A DNA stretch of 13,182 bases from an uncultured Treponema sp. GTDB lineage: Bacteria > Spirochaetota > Spirochaetia > Treponematales > Treponemataceae. A program made the position numbers and the translations under genes. The notes beneath the pieces are model-generated. The model was not told the DNA's origin. It saw nothing but the letters and a program-made list of their open reading frames with translations, and ran no database searches. The stretch lies in the NCBI GenBank assembly GCA_905373565.1, contig CAJPTT010000022.1, positions 1 through 13,182 of the forward strand, written 5' to 3'. Below, piece after piece: positions 1-6,265 of this stretch (the first letter of the stretch is position 1; each line of letters begins with the position of its first letter).

Positions 1-81
1 CACCCGCAGGCGTACTTGTTGTACGTCGAGGACTGTTTTTTGTTAAGCGACAACGCAGATGTGCCGTATATTTTCAAAAGG
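1..81 (-). repeat. Partial hairpin repeat element (copy A), cut by window edge
   Basis: Read on the minus strand from 81 to 1, this stretch matches the element at 2111-2187 module by module: the end CCTTTTGAAA-ATATACGG, GCACATCTGCG, an A-rich arm, then TCCTCGACGTAC, a short loop and GTACGCCTGCGG. The central stem here is CGTAC/GTACG, against CGTAT/ATACG in the other copy, so the stem differs but still pairs. The element overlaps the last codons of uvrB and supplies its stop. Its right half lies outside the window. Confidence 0.7.
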
Positions 82-2065
82 AACCGAGACGCTTGATTTC
101 TTCAATCTTATCCCTCACCACCGCCGCTTCTTCAAAGAGAAGCATATCGGCATACTCTGCCATCTGCGCTTCGAGCTTTTTGATAAGCTTTTTGCGGTCG
201 GCGGGGTTCAGAATATTGAAGCTGTTGACCAGCGGCTCGGTTTCGGCGCGGGCGGCTTCTTTTTTGATTTCCGTTTCGCGTACCAGAATATCTTCGACGA
301 ATTTTTTGATAGTCTTGGGCGTAATGCCGTGCTTATCGTTGTATGCTTGCTGGATTGAACGGCGGCGGGTTGTTTCTTCTATTGTTTCTTTCATCGCGTC
401 GCTGATACGGTCGGCATACATCACCACGCTGCCGTTGGCATTACGTGCCGCCCGTCCGACAATCTGCACGAGACTGGTGGTTGACCGCAAAAAGCCGATT
501 TTATCCGCGTCGAGGATGCCGATAAACGACACTTCCGGCAGGTCGATACCTTCCCGCAGGAGGTTAATTCCGATGAGCACATCGAACTCACCCGCCCTCA
601 AGCCCTTGAGAATTTCTACCCGCTCGATGGTTTCCACCTCGCTGTGAATGTACTTTACCTTTAAGCCCAAACCGGTGAGGTAGTCGGTAAGGTCTTCCGC
701 CATCTTCTTGGTGAGGGTGAGGATGAGACTTCGCTCATCCTTTGCGATACGTTTTTTCACCTCACCGTAGATATGCTCCATCTGCCCCTCGCTCGGATGA
801 ATTTCGATGAGCGGGTCTAAAAGACCGGTCGGGCGGATGAGTTGCTCAACAACGCGGGTAGAATACTGCAGCTCTTTGGGGCCGGGTGTTGCGGAAACAA
901 AGACAGCCTGATTGAGCATTGTTTCAAACTCATTGATTTTGAGCGGGCGATTATCCAGTGCGCAGGGGAGCCGGAAGCCGAAGTCAACAAGGTTCTGCTT
1001 GCGGCTGCGGTCGCCTTCGTACATCGCGCCGATCTGCGGAAAGGTTACGTGACTTTCGTCCATAAAAAGGAGGAAGTCTTTTGGAAAGTAATGAAAAAGC
1101 GTTGCAGGCGGCTCACCGGGTTTGCGGTTTGCGATCGGCGCGGAGTAGTTTTCTATCCCCGGGCAATGCCCCATCTCGGAGAGCATTTCGATATCGTATT
1201 CGGTACGGGTTTTCAGCCGTTCAGCCTCAAAGAGCTTTCCCTGCGCCTTGAGTATTTCCAAACGGGCATCAAGCTCCTGCTTAATCCGCTCGATAGCATT
1301 GGGGATAGCATTCTCCGGCATAACAAAATGCTTTGCAGGATAAATCGAAAGCTCTTCGTATTCTTGGCTCACTTCGCCGGTCAGCGGGCTAAAGCGGCGG
1401 ATACGCACAATCTCTTCCCAGTCAAACTCGATGCGGTAGGCTTCTTCCATATATGCAGGGAATACTTCCATCACATCGCCCTTTACACGGAATCGCCCAC
1501 GCTCCAGCACCGCATCGTTCCGCTCATATTGCAGACTGATCAGCTGCTTTTTGAGTTTACCGGGATCAACGGTCTGCCCTTTTTCTATGGTGATGCGTAA
1601 ATCGCGCCACGATTCCGGCAAGCCTAAGCCGTAAATGCACGACACCGTCGACACAACGATAACATCCCGCCGCTCCATCAAACTGAATGTTGCCGAAAGC
1701 CGCAGCCGGTCTATCTCATCGTTAATCGCAGCGTCTTTTTCGATATAGAGGTCTCTCGCCGGGACATAAGCCTCCGGCTGGTAGTAATCATAGTATGAAA
1801 CAAAGTATTCGACGGCGTTTTCCGGAAAAAAGCCTTTGAACTCGCGGTAGAGCTGCGCCGCGAGCGTCTTATTGTGACTGATAATCAATGTCGGCTTTTG
1901 CACTGCCTGAATGATATTCGCCATCGTAAAAGTCTTGCCCGAACCGGTAACACCTTTGAGCGTTTGAAACCGGTCGCCCGCCAGTATGCCGTCCGCAAGC
2001 TGCCGTATCGCATCGCCTTGGTCACCCGCAGGCTGATAATCCGCCATCAGTTTAAACTGTTTCAT
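74..2065 (-). CDS. uvrB: UvrABC system protein B (excinuclease helicase subunit)
   Basis: UvrB is the damage-verifying ATPase of nucleotide excision repair. UvrA loads it on DNA and it recruits UvrC for incision. The 663-residue product is close to the usual length (about 670). It shows the Walker A motif GVTGSGKT at residues 38-45, the aromatic beta-hairpin SYYDYYQPEAY at about 90-100 that inserts between the strands, the Walker B-type DESHV at 336-340, a motif VI QIVGRAARN in the C-terminal helicase lobe, and a UVR domain in the last ~40 residues (KLEAQMAEYADMLLFEEAA) that contacts UvrC. The chosen start gives MKQFKLMADYQP. An internal Met7 (2047) is also possible, and neither has a clear Shine-Dalgarno. 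The gene is divergent from selD. Its last codons (Ser-Phe-stop) lie inside a repeat end. Family identity is certain. Confidence 0.98.
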   Translation of the reverse strand: MKQFKLMADYQPAGDQGDAIRQLADGILAGDRFQTLKGVTGSGKTFTMANIIQAVQKPTLIISHNKTLAAQLYREFKGFFPENAVEYFVSYYDYYQPEAYVPARDLYIEKDAAINDEIDRLRLSATFSLMERRDVIVVSTVSCIYGLGLPESWRDLRITIEKGQTVDPGKLKKQLISLQYERNDAVLERGRFRVKGDVMEVFPAYMEEAYRIEFDWEEIVRIRRFSPLTGEVSQEYEELSIYPAKHFVMPENAIPNAIERIKQELDARLEILKAQGKLFEAERLKTRTEYDIEMLSEMGHCPGIENYSAPIANRKPGEPPATLFHYFPKDFLLFMDESHVTFPQIGAMYEGDRSRKQNLVDFGFRLPCALDNRPLKINEFETMLNQAVFVSATPGPKELQYSTRVVEQLIRPTGLLDPLIEIHPSEGQMEHIYGEVKKRIAKDERSLILTLTKKMAEDLTDYLTGLGLKVKYIHSEVETIERVEILKGLRAGEFDVLIGINLLREGIDLPEVSFIGILDADKIGFLRSTTSLVQIVGRAARNANGSVVMYADRISDAMKETIEETTRRRSIQQAYNDKHGITPKTIKKFVEDILVRETEIKKEAARAETEPLVNSFNILNPADRKKLIKKLEAQMAEYADMLLFEEAAVVRDKIEEIKRLGSF

Positions 2066-2075
2066 AATTGATGAG

Positions 2076-2104
2076 ATTGTACTGTTTTACACAGAATTTG
2101 TGTA
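2076..2104 (-). promoter_or_regulatory. Candidate uvrB promoter
   Basis: On the minus strand, TACACA (2104-2099) is followed after 17 bp by TACAAT (2081-2076). These match the sigma70 boxes at 4/6 and 5/6. Transcription would start near 2069, only a few bases before the uvrB ATG at 2065, so the leader would be almost absent. No LexA-type box was recognised. Confidence 0.4.
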
Positions 2105-2241
2105 GCCGTACCTTTTGAAATATACGGCACATCTACTTCGTTGCTGCGCAAAAATTAATCCTCAACGTATCAAAAATACGCCTGCGGTTAATTTTTACTC
2201 GCGCCTTGTATCTGTGCCGTCTCTTTCAAAAGGCTTACGGC
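2105..2241. repeat. 137-bp hairpin (MITE-like) repeat element, copy B
   Basis: The two ends are inverted copies: GCCGTA, CCTTTTGAAA, then ACGGCACA on the left at 2105-2131, and their complement with small indels on the right at 2214-2241. Inside, AAAAATTAA (2150-2158) pairs with TTAATTTTT (2188-2196). The centre is CGTAT-CAAAA-ATACG (2166-2180). The whole can fold as one long imperfect hairpin centred at 2173. There is no transposase, and the 66-codon open frame across it is not credible as a gene. It shares modules with 1-81, 6258-6284 and 9201-9227. Confidence 0.75.
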
Positions 2242-2327
2242 AAGTCTATCCCCCGGGTTCAATTTTTCCGTGGGGGTGTTTAAAAAGCAGCCTGATGCGT
2301 TTATCTTGGGTGTAGTCGGAAATTTGC

Positions 2328-2356
2328 TTGTAAAAAGCATTTCCATATATTATAAT
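2328..2356 (+). promoter_or_regulatory. Candidate selD promoter
   Basis: TTGTAA (2328-2333), 17 bp, then a perfect TATAAT (2351-2356). The predicted start of transcription is about 2363, which is the A of the selD ATG, so the mRNA could be leaderless. No Shine-Dalgarno precedes that ATG. Confidence 0.5.
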
Positions 2357-2382
2357 AAATCAATGGAAAATTATAATAAATC
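2349..2382 (+). repeat. 13-bp direct repeat straddling the selD start
   Basis: ATTATAATAAATC occurs perfectly at 2349-2361 and 2370-2382, 21 bp apart (two helical turns). The first copy holds the -10 box and the second codes residues 4-7 of SelD. It could be a small tandem duplication or a pair of binding sites. Confidence 0.6.
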
Positions 2383-3421
2383 CGCAAGCGGACAGGGCGA
2401 TGAGCTTTTTGTCTGCGGCGGATGCAATGCAAAAATCGGCGCCGGTGTTTTGAGCGGCTTACTGAAAACACTCCCCAAGACTTCACACGAAGGATTATTG
2501 GTCGGATTCGACAGCTCCGATGATGCGGCCGTTATTCAGCTGACACCCGATATAGCAGTCATCCAGACTCTTGATTTTTTCCCTCCGATGGTAACCGATC
2601 CTACCCTTTTCGGGCAGATTGCAGCAGCAAATGCCCTCAGCGATATATATGCGATGGGCGGAGAGCCGATATGTGCAATGAATATTGTCTGCTATCCTGA
2701 GGAAGCAACCCGCGATAATGCATACGCGACGCTGCAAAGCATCCTAACCGGCGGCGCGGAAAAGGTGAAAGAAGCAGGCGCTGCGCTGGTAGGCGGGCAC
2801 TCCATTCACGACCCCAAAATAAAATACGGACTTTCCGTGATGGGAACGATACACCCTGAGCGCATTTGGCGGAACAACACTCCGCAGGCAGGAGATGTGT
2901 TATTTTTAACCAAAAAACTGGGGATCGGGATTATCACCACTGCGTACAGCGCAGGGGAAGTCCCCCGTTCCGCCTTTGACGAAGCGGCTGCCTCAATGAC
3001 CTACCTCAATAAATACGCAGCCGAGGTTCTTCGGAATTTTACCGTTCATGCCTGCACTGATGTAACCGGTTTCGGCTTGAGCGGACATCTTTCGGAAATG
3101 ACCGGTACGGATTTTACCGCCCGCCTTGACGCAAGCCATATTCCCTATATCGAGGCAGCGTATCAGGCAGCCGGTGAATTTTTACTTACCGCCGGCGGAC
3201 AGCGGAACCGGAATTTTGCCCAAGGAAAAATTCAATTCGGCATAAAAGATTTTGCGCTCGAAGAAATTATCTTTGACCCGCAAACCTCAGGCGGTTTGCT
3301 CTTTGCCGTCAGCCCCACCGAAGCGGAAAAAATCAAACCGGCCTTTGCCGAGGCAGGCATCAGCCTATTCCAAATCGGCGCCATCGAATCTCGCGCGGAT
3401 TATCCGATTACGGTGAAATAA
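2363..3421 (+). CDS. selD: Selenide, water dikinase (selenophosphate synthetase), Cys type
   Basis: SelD converts selenide and ATP to selenophosphate, the Se donor for selenocysteine and other selenium uses. The 352-residue protein begins MENYNKSASG. The active-site region is VCGGCNAKIGAGVL, with Cys21 aligned to catalytic Cys17 of E. coli SelD. This position is a TGC codon, so the enzyme is the cysteine form, not the selenocysteine form. Further family blocks are DSSDDAAV (about 51-57), ANALSDIYAMGG (89-100) and VGGHSIHDPK. The frame stays open upstream to 2270, but that part is repeat and promoter sequence, so the ATG at 2363 is preferred. It is the first gene of a selenium cluster, and its last codons are duplicated 776 bp downstream. 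Identity is certain; the start is moderately sure. Confidence 0.96.
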   Translation: MENYNKSASGQGDELFVCGGCNAKIGAGVLSGLLKTLPKTSHEGLLVGFDSSDDAAVIQLTPDIAVIQTLDFFPPMVTDPTLFGQIAAANALSDIYAMGGEPICAMNIVCYPEEATRDNAYATLQSILTGGAEKVKEAGAALVGGHSIHDPKIKYGLSVMGTIHPERIWRNNTPQAGDVLFLTKKLGIGIITTAYSAGEVPRSAFDEAAASMTYLNKYAAEVLRNFTVHACTDVTGFGLSGHLSEMTGTDFTARLDASHIPYIEAAYQAAGEFLLTAGGQRNRNFAQGKIQFGIKDFALEEIIFDPQTSGGLLFAVSPTEAEKIKPAFAEAGISLFQIGAIESRADYPITVK

Positions 3422-3450
3422 TGGTTACTTAGTATCTATGGAGGAAAATG
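3396..3450 (+). repeat. Direct repeat copy 1 (selD 3' end plus relic yedF leader)
   Basis: These 55 bp match 4172-4226 without gaps at 48/55 positions. The copy spans the last codons and stop (3419-3421) of selD, then a spacer and GGAGG-AAA-ATG (3440-3450). Here the ATG opens only a 14-codon frame ending at 3492, so this looks like the old yedF ribosome-binding site left behind by the insertion. Confidence 0.85.
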
Positions 3451-3465
3451 CTTACAAGATTAATA

Positions 3466-3500
3466 TTGACAAATAATTGGTATCATATATAATACCAATT
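3466..3500 (+). promoter_or_regulatory. TA promoter with overlapping palindromic operator
   Basis: A perfect TTGACA (3466-3471) is followed after 16 bp by a perfect TATAAT (3488-3493). An inverted repeat with 9-bp perfect arms, AATTGGTAT (3475-3483) and ATACCAATT (3492-3500), covers the -10 box and abuts the toxin ATG at 3501. Its position is that of an autoregulatory operator bound by the RHH antitoxin. The predicted transcript start (about 3500) leaves no leader for the toxin. Confidence 0.75.
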
Positions 3501-3932
3501 ATGGATATTCCAATAGTCGTTATAGATACAAATGTTATGCTATCGGCATTAAAAAGTGTAAATGGAAAGTCAAATCAGTTATTACAAGAAATCGGTACCG
3601 GTAGATTTGATTTTGCTATTTCAGTTCCGCTTATTTTAGAATATGAAGCAGTTTTGAAAAAACACTTAGATAGAGCATACTATTCCGATGCTGATATTAA
3701 TGAGTTTTTAAATTATCTATGCCAGATTGGAAAGCATATACAACTATTCTATTTGTGGCGACCATATTTAAGAGATGGCTTTGATGATCATATTTTGGAG
3801 CTTGCGATTCATTCAAACAGTGAGATGATAATAACATTTAATAAAAAAGATTTCAAAGAAGCGGAACATTTAGGAATCGTTGCGCTAACGCCGCGGGAAT
3901 TTATGGATATATTAAATGGAGGTCAAAAATGA
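3501..3932 (+). CDS. PIN-domain toxin (putative ribonuclease, COG1569-like)
   Basis: PIN toxins are Mg-dependent RNases, usually kept inactive by the partner antitoxin. The 143-residue protein starts MDIPIVVIDTNVMLSAL with the first acidic metal ligand at Asp9. It continues with Glu47/Glu49 in ILEYE, the cluster RDGFDDHILELA (Asp92, Asp95, Asp96) and IITFNKKDF (Asp117), the usual PIN spacing of acidic residues. The frame is open back to a TTG at 3477, but that part is promoter and operator, so the ATG at 3501 is chosen. No Shine-Dalgarno is present, and translation is probably leaderless. It overlaps the antitoxin start by 4 bp (ATGA). Base composition is visibly A+T richer than selD and yedF, suggesting transfer. 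RNA target unknown. Confidence 0.88.
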   Translation: MDIPIVVIDTNVMLSALKSVNGKSNQLLQEIGTGRFDFAISVPLILEYEAVLKKHLDRAYYSDADINEFLNYLCQIGKHIQLFYLWRPYLRDGFDDHILELAIHSNSEMIITFNKKDFKEAEHLGIVALTPREFMDILNGGQK

Positions 3933-4162
3933 GCACATTGAGTATTAGAATCCCGGATTCATATCACACAATGATAAAAGAAGTTGCTAAAATCGATAAC
4001 ATTTCAATAAATCAATTTATTGCCGCTGCAATAGGAGAAAAATTATCGGCACTACAAACGGAACAGTATATTGAGCAACGGGCAAAAAACGGATCGCGAG
4101 AAAAGTTTTTAGCTGTTTTACAAAAAGCTCCTAACAGCAAACCTGAAGAATGTGATGTATAA
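3929..4162 (+). CDS. Ribbon-helix-helix antitoxin (CopG/HicB-like)
   Basis: This 77-residue protein is likely the DNA-binding antitoxin of the preceding PIN toxin. Residues 3-40 read as a ribbon-helix-helix: beta strand LSIRIPD, a first helix through TMIKEVAKIDN, then ISINQFIAAAIGEKLSAL, closely resembling HicB/Arc-type antitoxin domains. The hydrophilic C-terminal part (about 45-77) is probably the toxin-binding segment. A strong Shine-Dalgarno, GGAGGT, sits about 8 bp before the ATG, while the toxin has none, so antitoxin should be made in excess. The most likely operator is the palindrome at 3475-3500. Composition is A+T rich like the toxin. No terminator is seen after the stop, so transcription may continue into yedF. 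Confidence 0.85.
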   Translation: MSTLSIRIPDSYHTMIKEVAKIDNISINQFIAAAIGEKLSALQTEQYIEQRAKNGSREKFLAVLQKAPNSKPEECDV

Positions 4163-4171
4163 AACCTCATA

Positions 4172-4226
4172 CGGATTATCCGATTGTGGTGAGTTAATGG
4201 TTACTTAATATTTATGGAGGGAAATG
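4172..4226 (+). repeat. Direct repeat copy 2 (selD 3'-end copy plus functional yedF leader)
   Basis: Second copy of 3396-3450. It still carries a non-coding version of the selD tail (codons for DYPIVVS and a TAA at 4195-4197), then the spacer and the working ribosome-binding site GGAGG (4216-4220) of yedF. There are seven differences from copy 1 (six of them transitions), at 4186, 4187, 4193, 4194, 4208, 4212 and 4221. Confidence 0.85.
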
Positions 4227-4829
4227 ATGATTGAAGTAAATGCGATGGGCAAAGTGTGTCCCATTCCCGTCATTATGACGAAAAAAGTATTGCGCGAAAA
4301 CACCGCAGGAGAAAACATCCTGATACGGGTGGATAACGAAATTGCGACTCAGAACCTGACCAAGATGGCAGGACAGCTGAATATCAAAGCAAGCGTTACC
4401 AAGCTGAACGATGCGGAATATACCGTACTCTATGACTTTCAAGGTTGCGAGGCTTGTGCTATTTTGAACGACACAAGCGTACTGGAACAAGGCGCTGACG
4501 AGTATGTTGTAGTGATCAATTCTGACAAGATGGGCACCGGTGATGAAGGCTTCGGCACAAAGCTGTTGGAGAACTTTGTGTATGCGCTGACCGAACAGGA
4601 TCGTATTCCTAAAATGGTGGTGATGTATAACTCCGGTGTCCGCCTTGCAACCGAGAACGAAAAAACCGTCAATGATTTAAAAACCTTGCAGGAAAAGGGG
4701 ACGGAGGTGCTTGCGTGCGGGCTGTGTTTGGATTTCTACGGCTTAAAAGAGAAACTGCAAGTCGGTTCGGCTACCAATATGTACCGTATTACGGAAATTA
4801 TGCGTACCAATAAGGTCGTAAAGCCCTAA
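4227..4829 (+). CDS. yedF: Selenium metabolism protein YedF (TusA-like + DsrE-like)
   Basis: Putative sulfur/selenium carrier of the selenium-associated YedF family. Residues 1-70 form a TusA/SirA-like domain (MIEVNAMGKVCPIPVIMTKK) with the CPxP signature; Cys11 is the expected chalcogen-carrying thiol. The C-terminal half (about 90-195) is DsrE/F-like and holds a CGLC pair (164-167) in VLACGLCLDFYGLKEKL, typical of this family. A further CEAC pair (74-77) lies in the linker. Two ATGs occur in tandem (4224, 4227). The second is chosen because it lies 6 bp, rather than 3 bp, after GGAGG. It sits 3 bp before the DUF3343 gene. Role as a Se shuttle to SelD is inferred from family and context. Confidence 0.92.
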   Translation: MIEVNAMGKVCPIPVIMTKKVLRENTAGENILIRVDNEIATQNLTKMAGQLNIKASVTKLNDAEYTVLYDFQGCEACAILNDTSVLEQGADEYVVVINSDKMGTGDEGFGTKLLENFVYALTEQDRIPKMVVMYNSGVRLATENEKTVNDLKTLQEKGTEVLACGLCLDFYGLKEKLQVGSATNMYRITEIMRTNKVVKP

Positions 4830-4832
4830 GCT

Positions 4833-5102
4833 ATGCAGAACGAAGTATTTTGCGTTATTTCATTTGATAGTACTCATCAGGCAATCGCAGCGGAAATGGC
4901 AGTAACCGGTCTCTCCGGCGCCCGCCTGATCCCGCTCCCTCCGGAAATCTCGGAAGGTTGCGGCATGGCGCTGCGGGTCAACCGTGAAGATGCGAAAAAA
5001 GCGGTTGACTTATTAAAAACAAGCGGAGCCGCGTATCAGGATATATATACCCTCACCGTCCACGGTGCAGACAGAACCGCAGTGAAGATGTCTGGGAAAT
5101 AG
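4833..5102 (+). CDS. DUF3343 protein, putative Se/S carrier-like
   Basis: This 89-residue protein of the DUF3343 family often lies beside yedF and a class V aminotransferase. The N-terminal VFCVISFDSTHQAIAAEM gives a ferredoxin-like strand-helix pattern. The hallmark is PLPPEISEGCGMALRVN, with conserved Cys43 in the EGCGMALR block, a plausible chalcogen-binding thiol. It starts 3 bp after the yedF stop with only a weak ribosome-binding site, suggesting translational coupling. The biochemical role is unproven; the carrier assignment rests on the conserved Cys and its neighbours. Confidence 0.85.
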   Translation: MQNEVFCVISFDSTHQAIAAEMAVTGLSGARLIPLPPEISEGCGMALRVNREDAKKAVDLLKTSGAAYQDIYTLTVHGADRTAVKMSGK

Positions 5103-5119
5103 TCAGAAGGGTAAGTAGT

Positions 5120-6265
5120 ATGATTTATTTTGATAATAGCGCGACGACGCTCCATAAGCCGGACAGTGTTGCGGATGCAGTGTATGACGCGATAGTCTCG
5201 CAGCAGTTTGCAAATCCGGGGCGTGCTGCGCATAAAACCGCCCATGCGGCGCTTGCTTCTTTGTATAAAACCCGTATTGCCGTTGCCCGTATTTTCCATA
5301 TAACAGACCCGCTGCACGTTGCACTGTGCCAAAATGCAACGGCAGCATTGAACCTTGTGCTCAAAAGTTTGTTCGGAGAAGGCGATCACCTCATTACCAC
5401 TGCACTCGAACATAATTCGGTCTTGCGTCCGCTCTATCAGCTGGAAAGTCAGGGGGCGGAGCTGTCGATTATCGGCTTTGACCTTGAAACAGGAGAGCTT
5501 GACTATACGGCAATGGAAGCGCAGATACGGGGCAATACCGAGGCGATTATTGTTACCGCCTGCTCCAATGTTATCGGCGCCGTTCCCGATATGCAGCGAA
5601 TTTACGACTTATGCAGAAAGAACAATCTGACATTGATTATCGATGCATCCCAAAGCGCCGGTACCATGCCGATGGATATTTCGCAGTATGAACAAACCAT
5701 TGTTTGCTTTACCGGGCACAAGGGATTGTACGGTCCGCAAGGTACCGGCGGTATCGTCGTGAACGGCGACTTTGCTTTTAAGCCGGTGTTTTCCGGCGGC
5801 AGCGGCATTCATTCTTTTGACAAAACACATCCTGCAACAATGCCTGATGTGTTTGAAGCCGGTACCATGAATGTCCCCTCCTTTGCAGGACTGACTGCAG
5901 GATGTGCATATATCGAACAGCTCGGACAAGAGAATGCCGCTGCGTACTTAGCGAAGCTGCGCGCATACTTTTTTAAACTCGCCGCAGACCTTCCGTTGAT
6001 TACGCTTTATGCACCAAAAGTGCAGAATGCCGGTCCCGTTATCGGACTGAACATTGGAACCGTGCCGTCTTCGGAAGTGAGCCGCCTCCTTGATGAACGG
6101 TACGGCATTGCAACCCGTCCCGGCGCCCACTGCGCTCCGCTTGTGCACCGGAGCTATAAAACGGAAGCGCAAGGGATTGTCCGCTTCAGCTTTTCTACGT
6201 TTAACACGACGGAAGAGATAGAGGCGGCTATAGATGCTCTTGGTGCCATCAGCGAGTCCTTTTGA
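5120..6265 (+). CDS. Cysteine desulfurase family, class V aminotransferase
   Basis: A PLP enzyme of the NifS/CsdB fold that removes S or Se from cysteine or selenocysteine. The 381-residue protein starts MIYFDNSATTLHKP, typical of the fold. It shows ALEHNSV (His98), the cofactor-binding IIDASQSAG (Asp175, Gln178), the Schiff-base lysine in FTGHKGLYGPQGTGG (Lys201), and the catalytic loop RPGAHCAP with Cys338. It belongs with the desulfurases clustered with selD, yedF and DUF3343, which suggests Se mobilisation rather than Fe-S assembly. The Shine-Dalgarno AGAAGGG lies upstream, and the gap from the DUF3343 stop is 17 bp. Its final Ser-Phe-stop codons lie within a repeat end that also closes uvrB. 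No exact gene name is assigned. Confidence 0.92.
   Translation: MIYFDNSATTLHKPDSVADAVYDAIVSQQFANPGRAAHKTAHAALASLYKTRIAVARIFHITDPLHVALCQNATAALNLVLKSLFGEGDHLITTALEHNSVLRPLYQLESQGAELSIIGFDLETGELDYTAMEAQIRGNTEAIIVTACSNVIGAVPDMQRIYDLCRKNNLTLIIDASQSAGTMPMDISQYEQTIVCFTGHKGLYGPQGTGGIVVNGDFAFKPVFSGGSGIHSFDKTHPATMPDVFEAGTMNVPSFAGLTAGCAYIEQLGQENAAAYLAKLRAYFFKLAADLPLITLYAPKVQNAGPVIGLNIGTVPSSEVSRLLDERYGIATRPGAHCAPLVHRSYKTEAQGIVRFSFSTFNTTEEIEAAIDALGAISESF

Noticed and set aside
842..1600. 252-codon open frame on the + strand opposite uvrB
   Set aside because: It lies wholly antisense to a well-conserved gene, has no ribosome-binding site and no recognisable domain; it is a coding shadow.
2115..2315. 66-codon open frame in the uvrB-selD gap
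   Set aside because: It is the translated hairpin element and changes with the repeat, not a protein-like sequence.
2270..2362. Extended N-terminus for SelD
   Set aside because: This part contains the promoter and repeat-derived sequence; SelD homology begins after the ATG at 2363.
3477..3500. TTG start for the PIN toxin
   Set aside because: It falls inside the promoter and operator palindrome and would add residues before the conserved VVIDTN strand.
2363..6265. Selenocysteine (in-frame TGA) in SelD, YedF or DUF3343
   Set aside because: The relevant positions are ordinary Cys codons and the frames run through without internal TGA.
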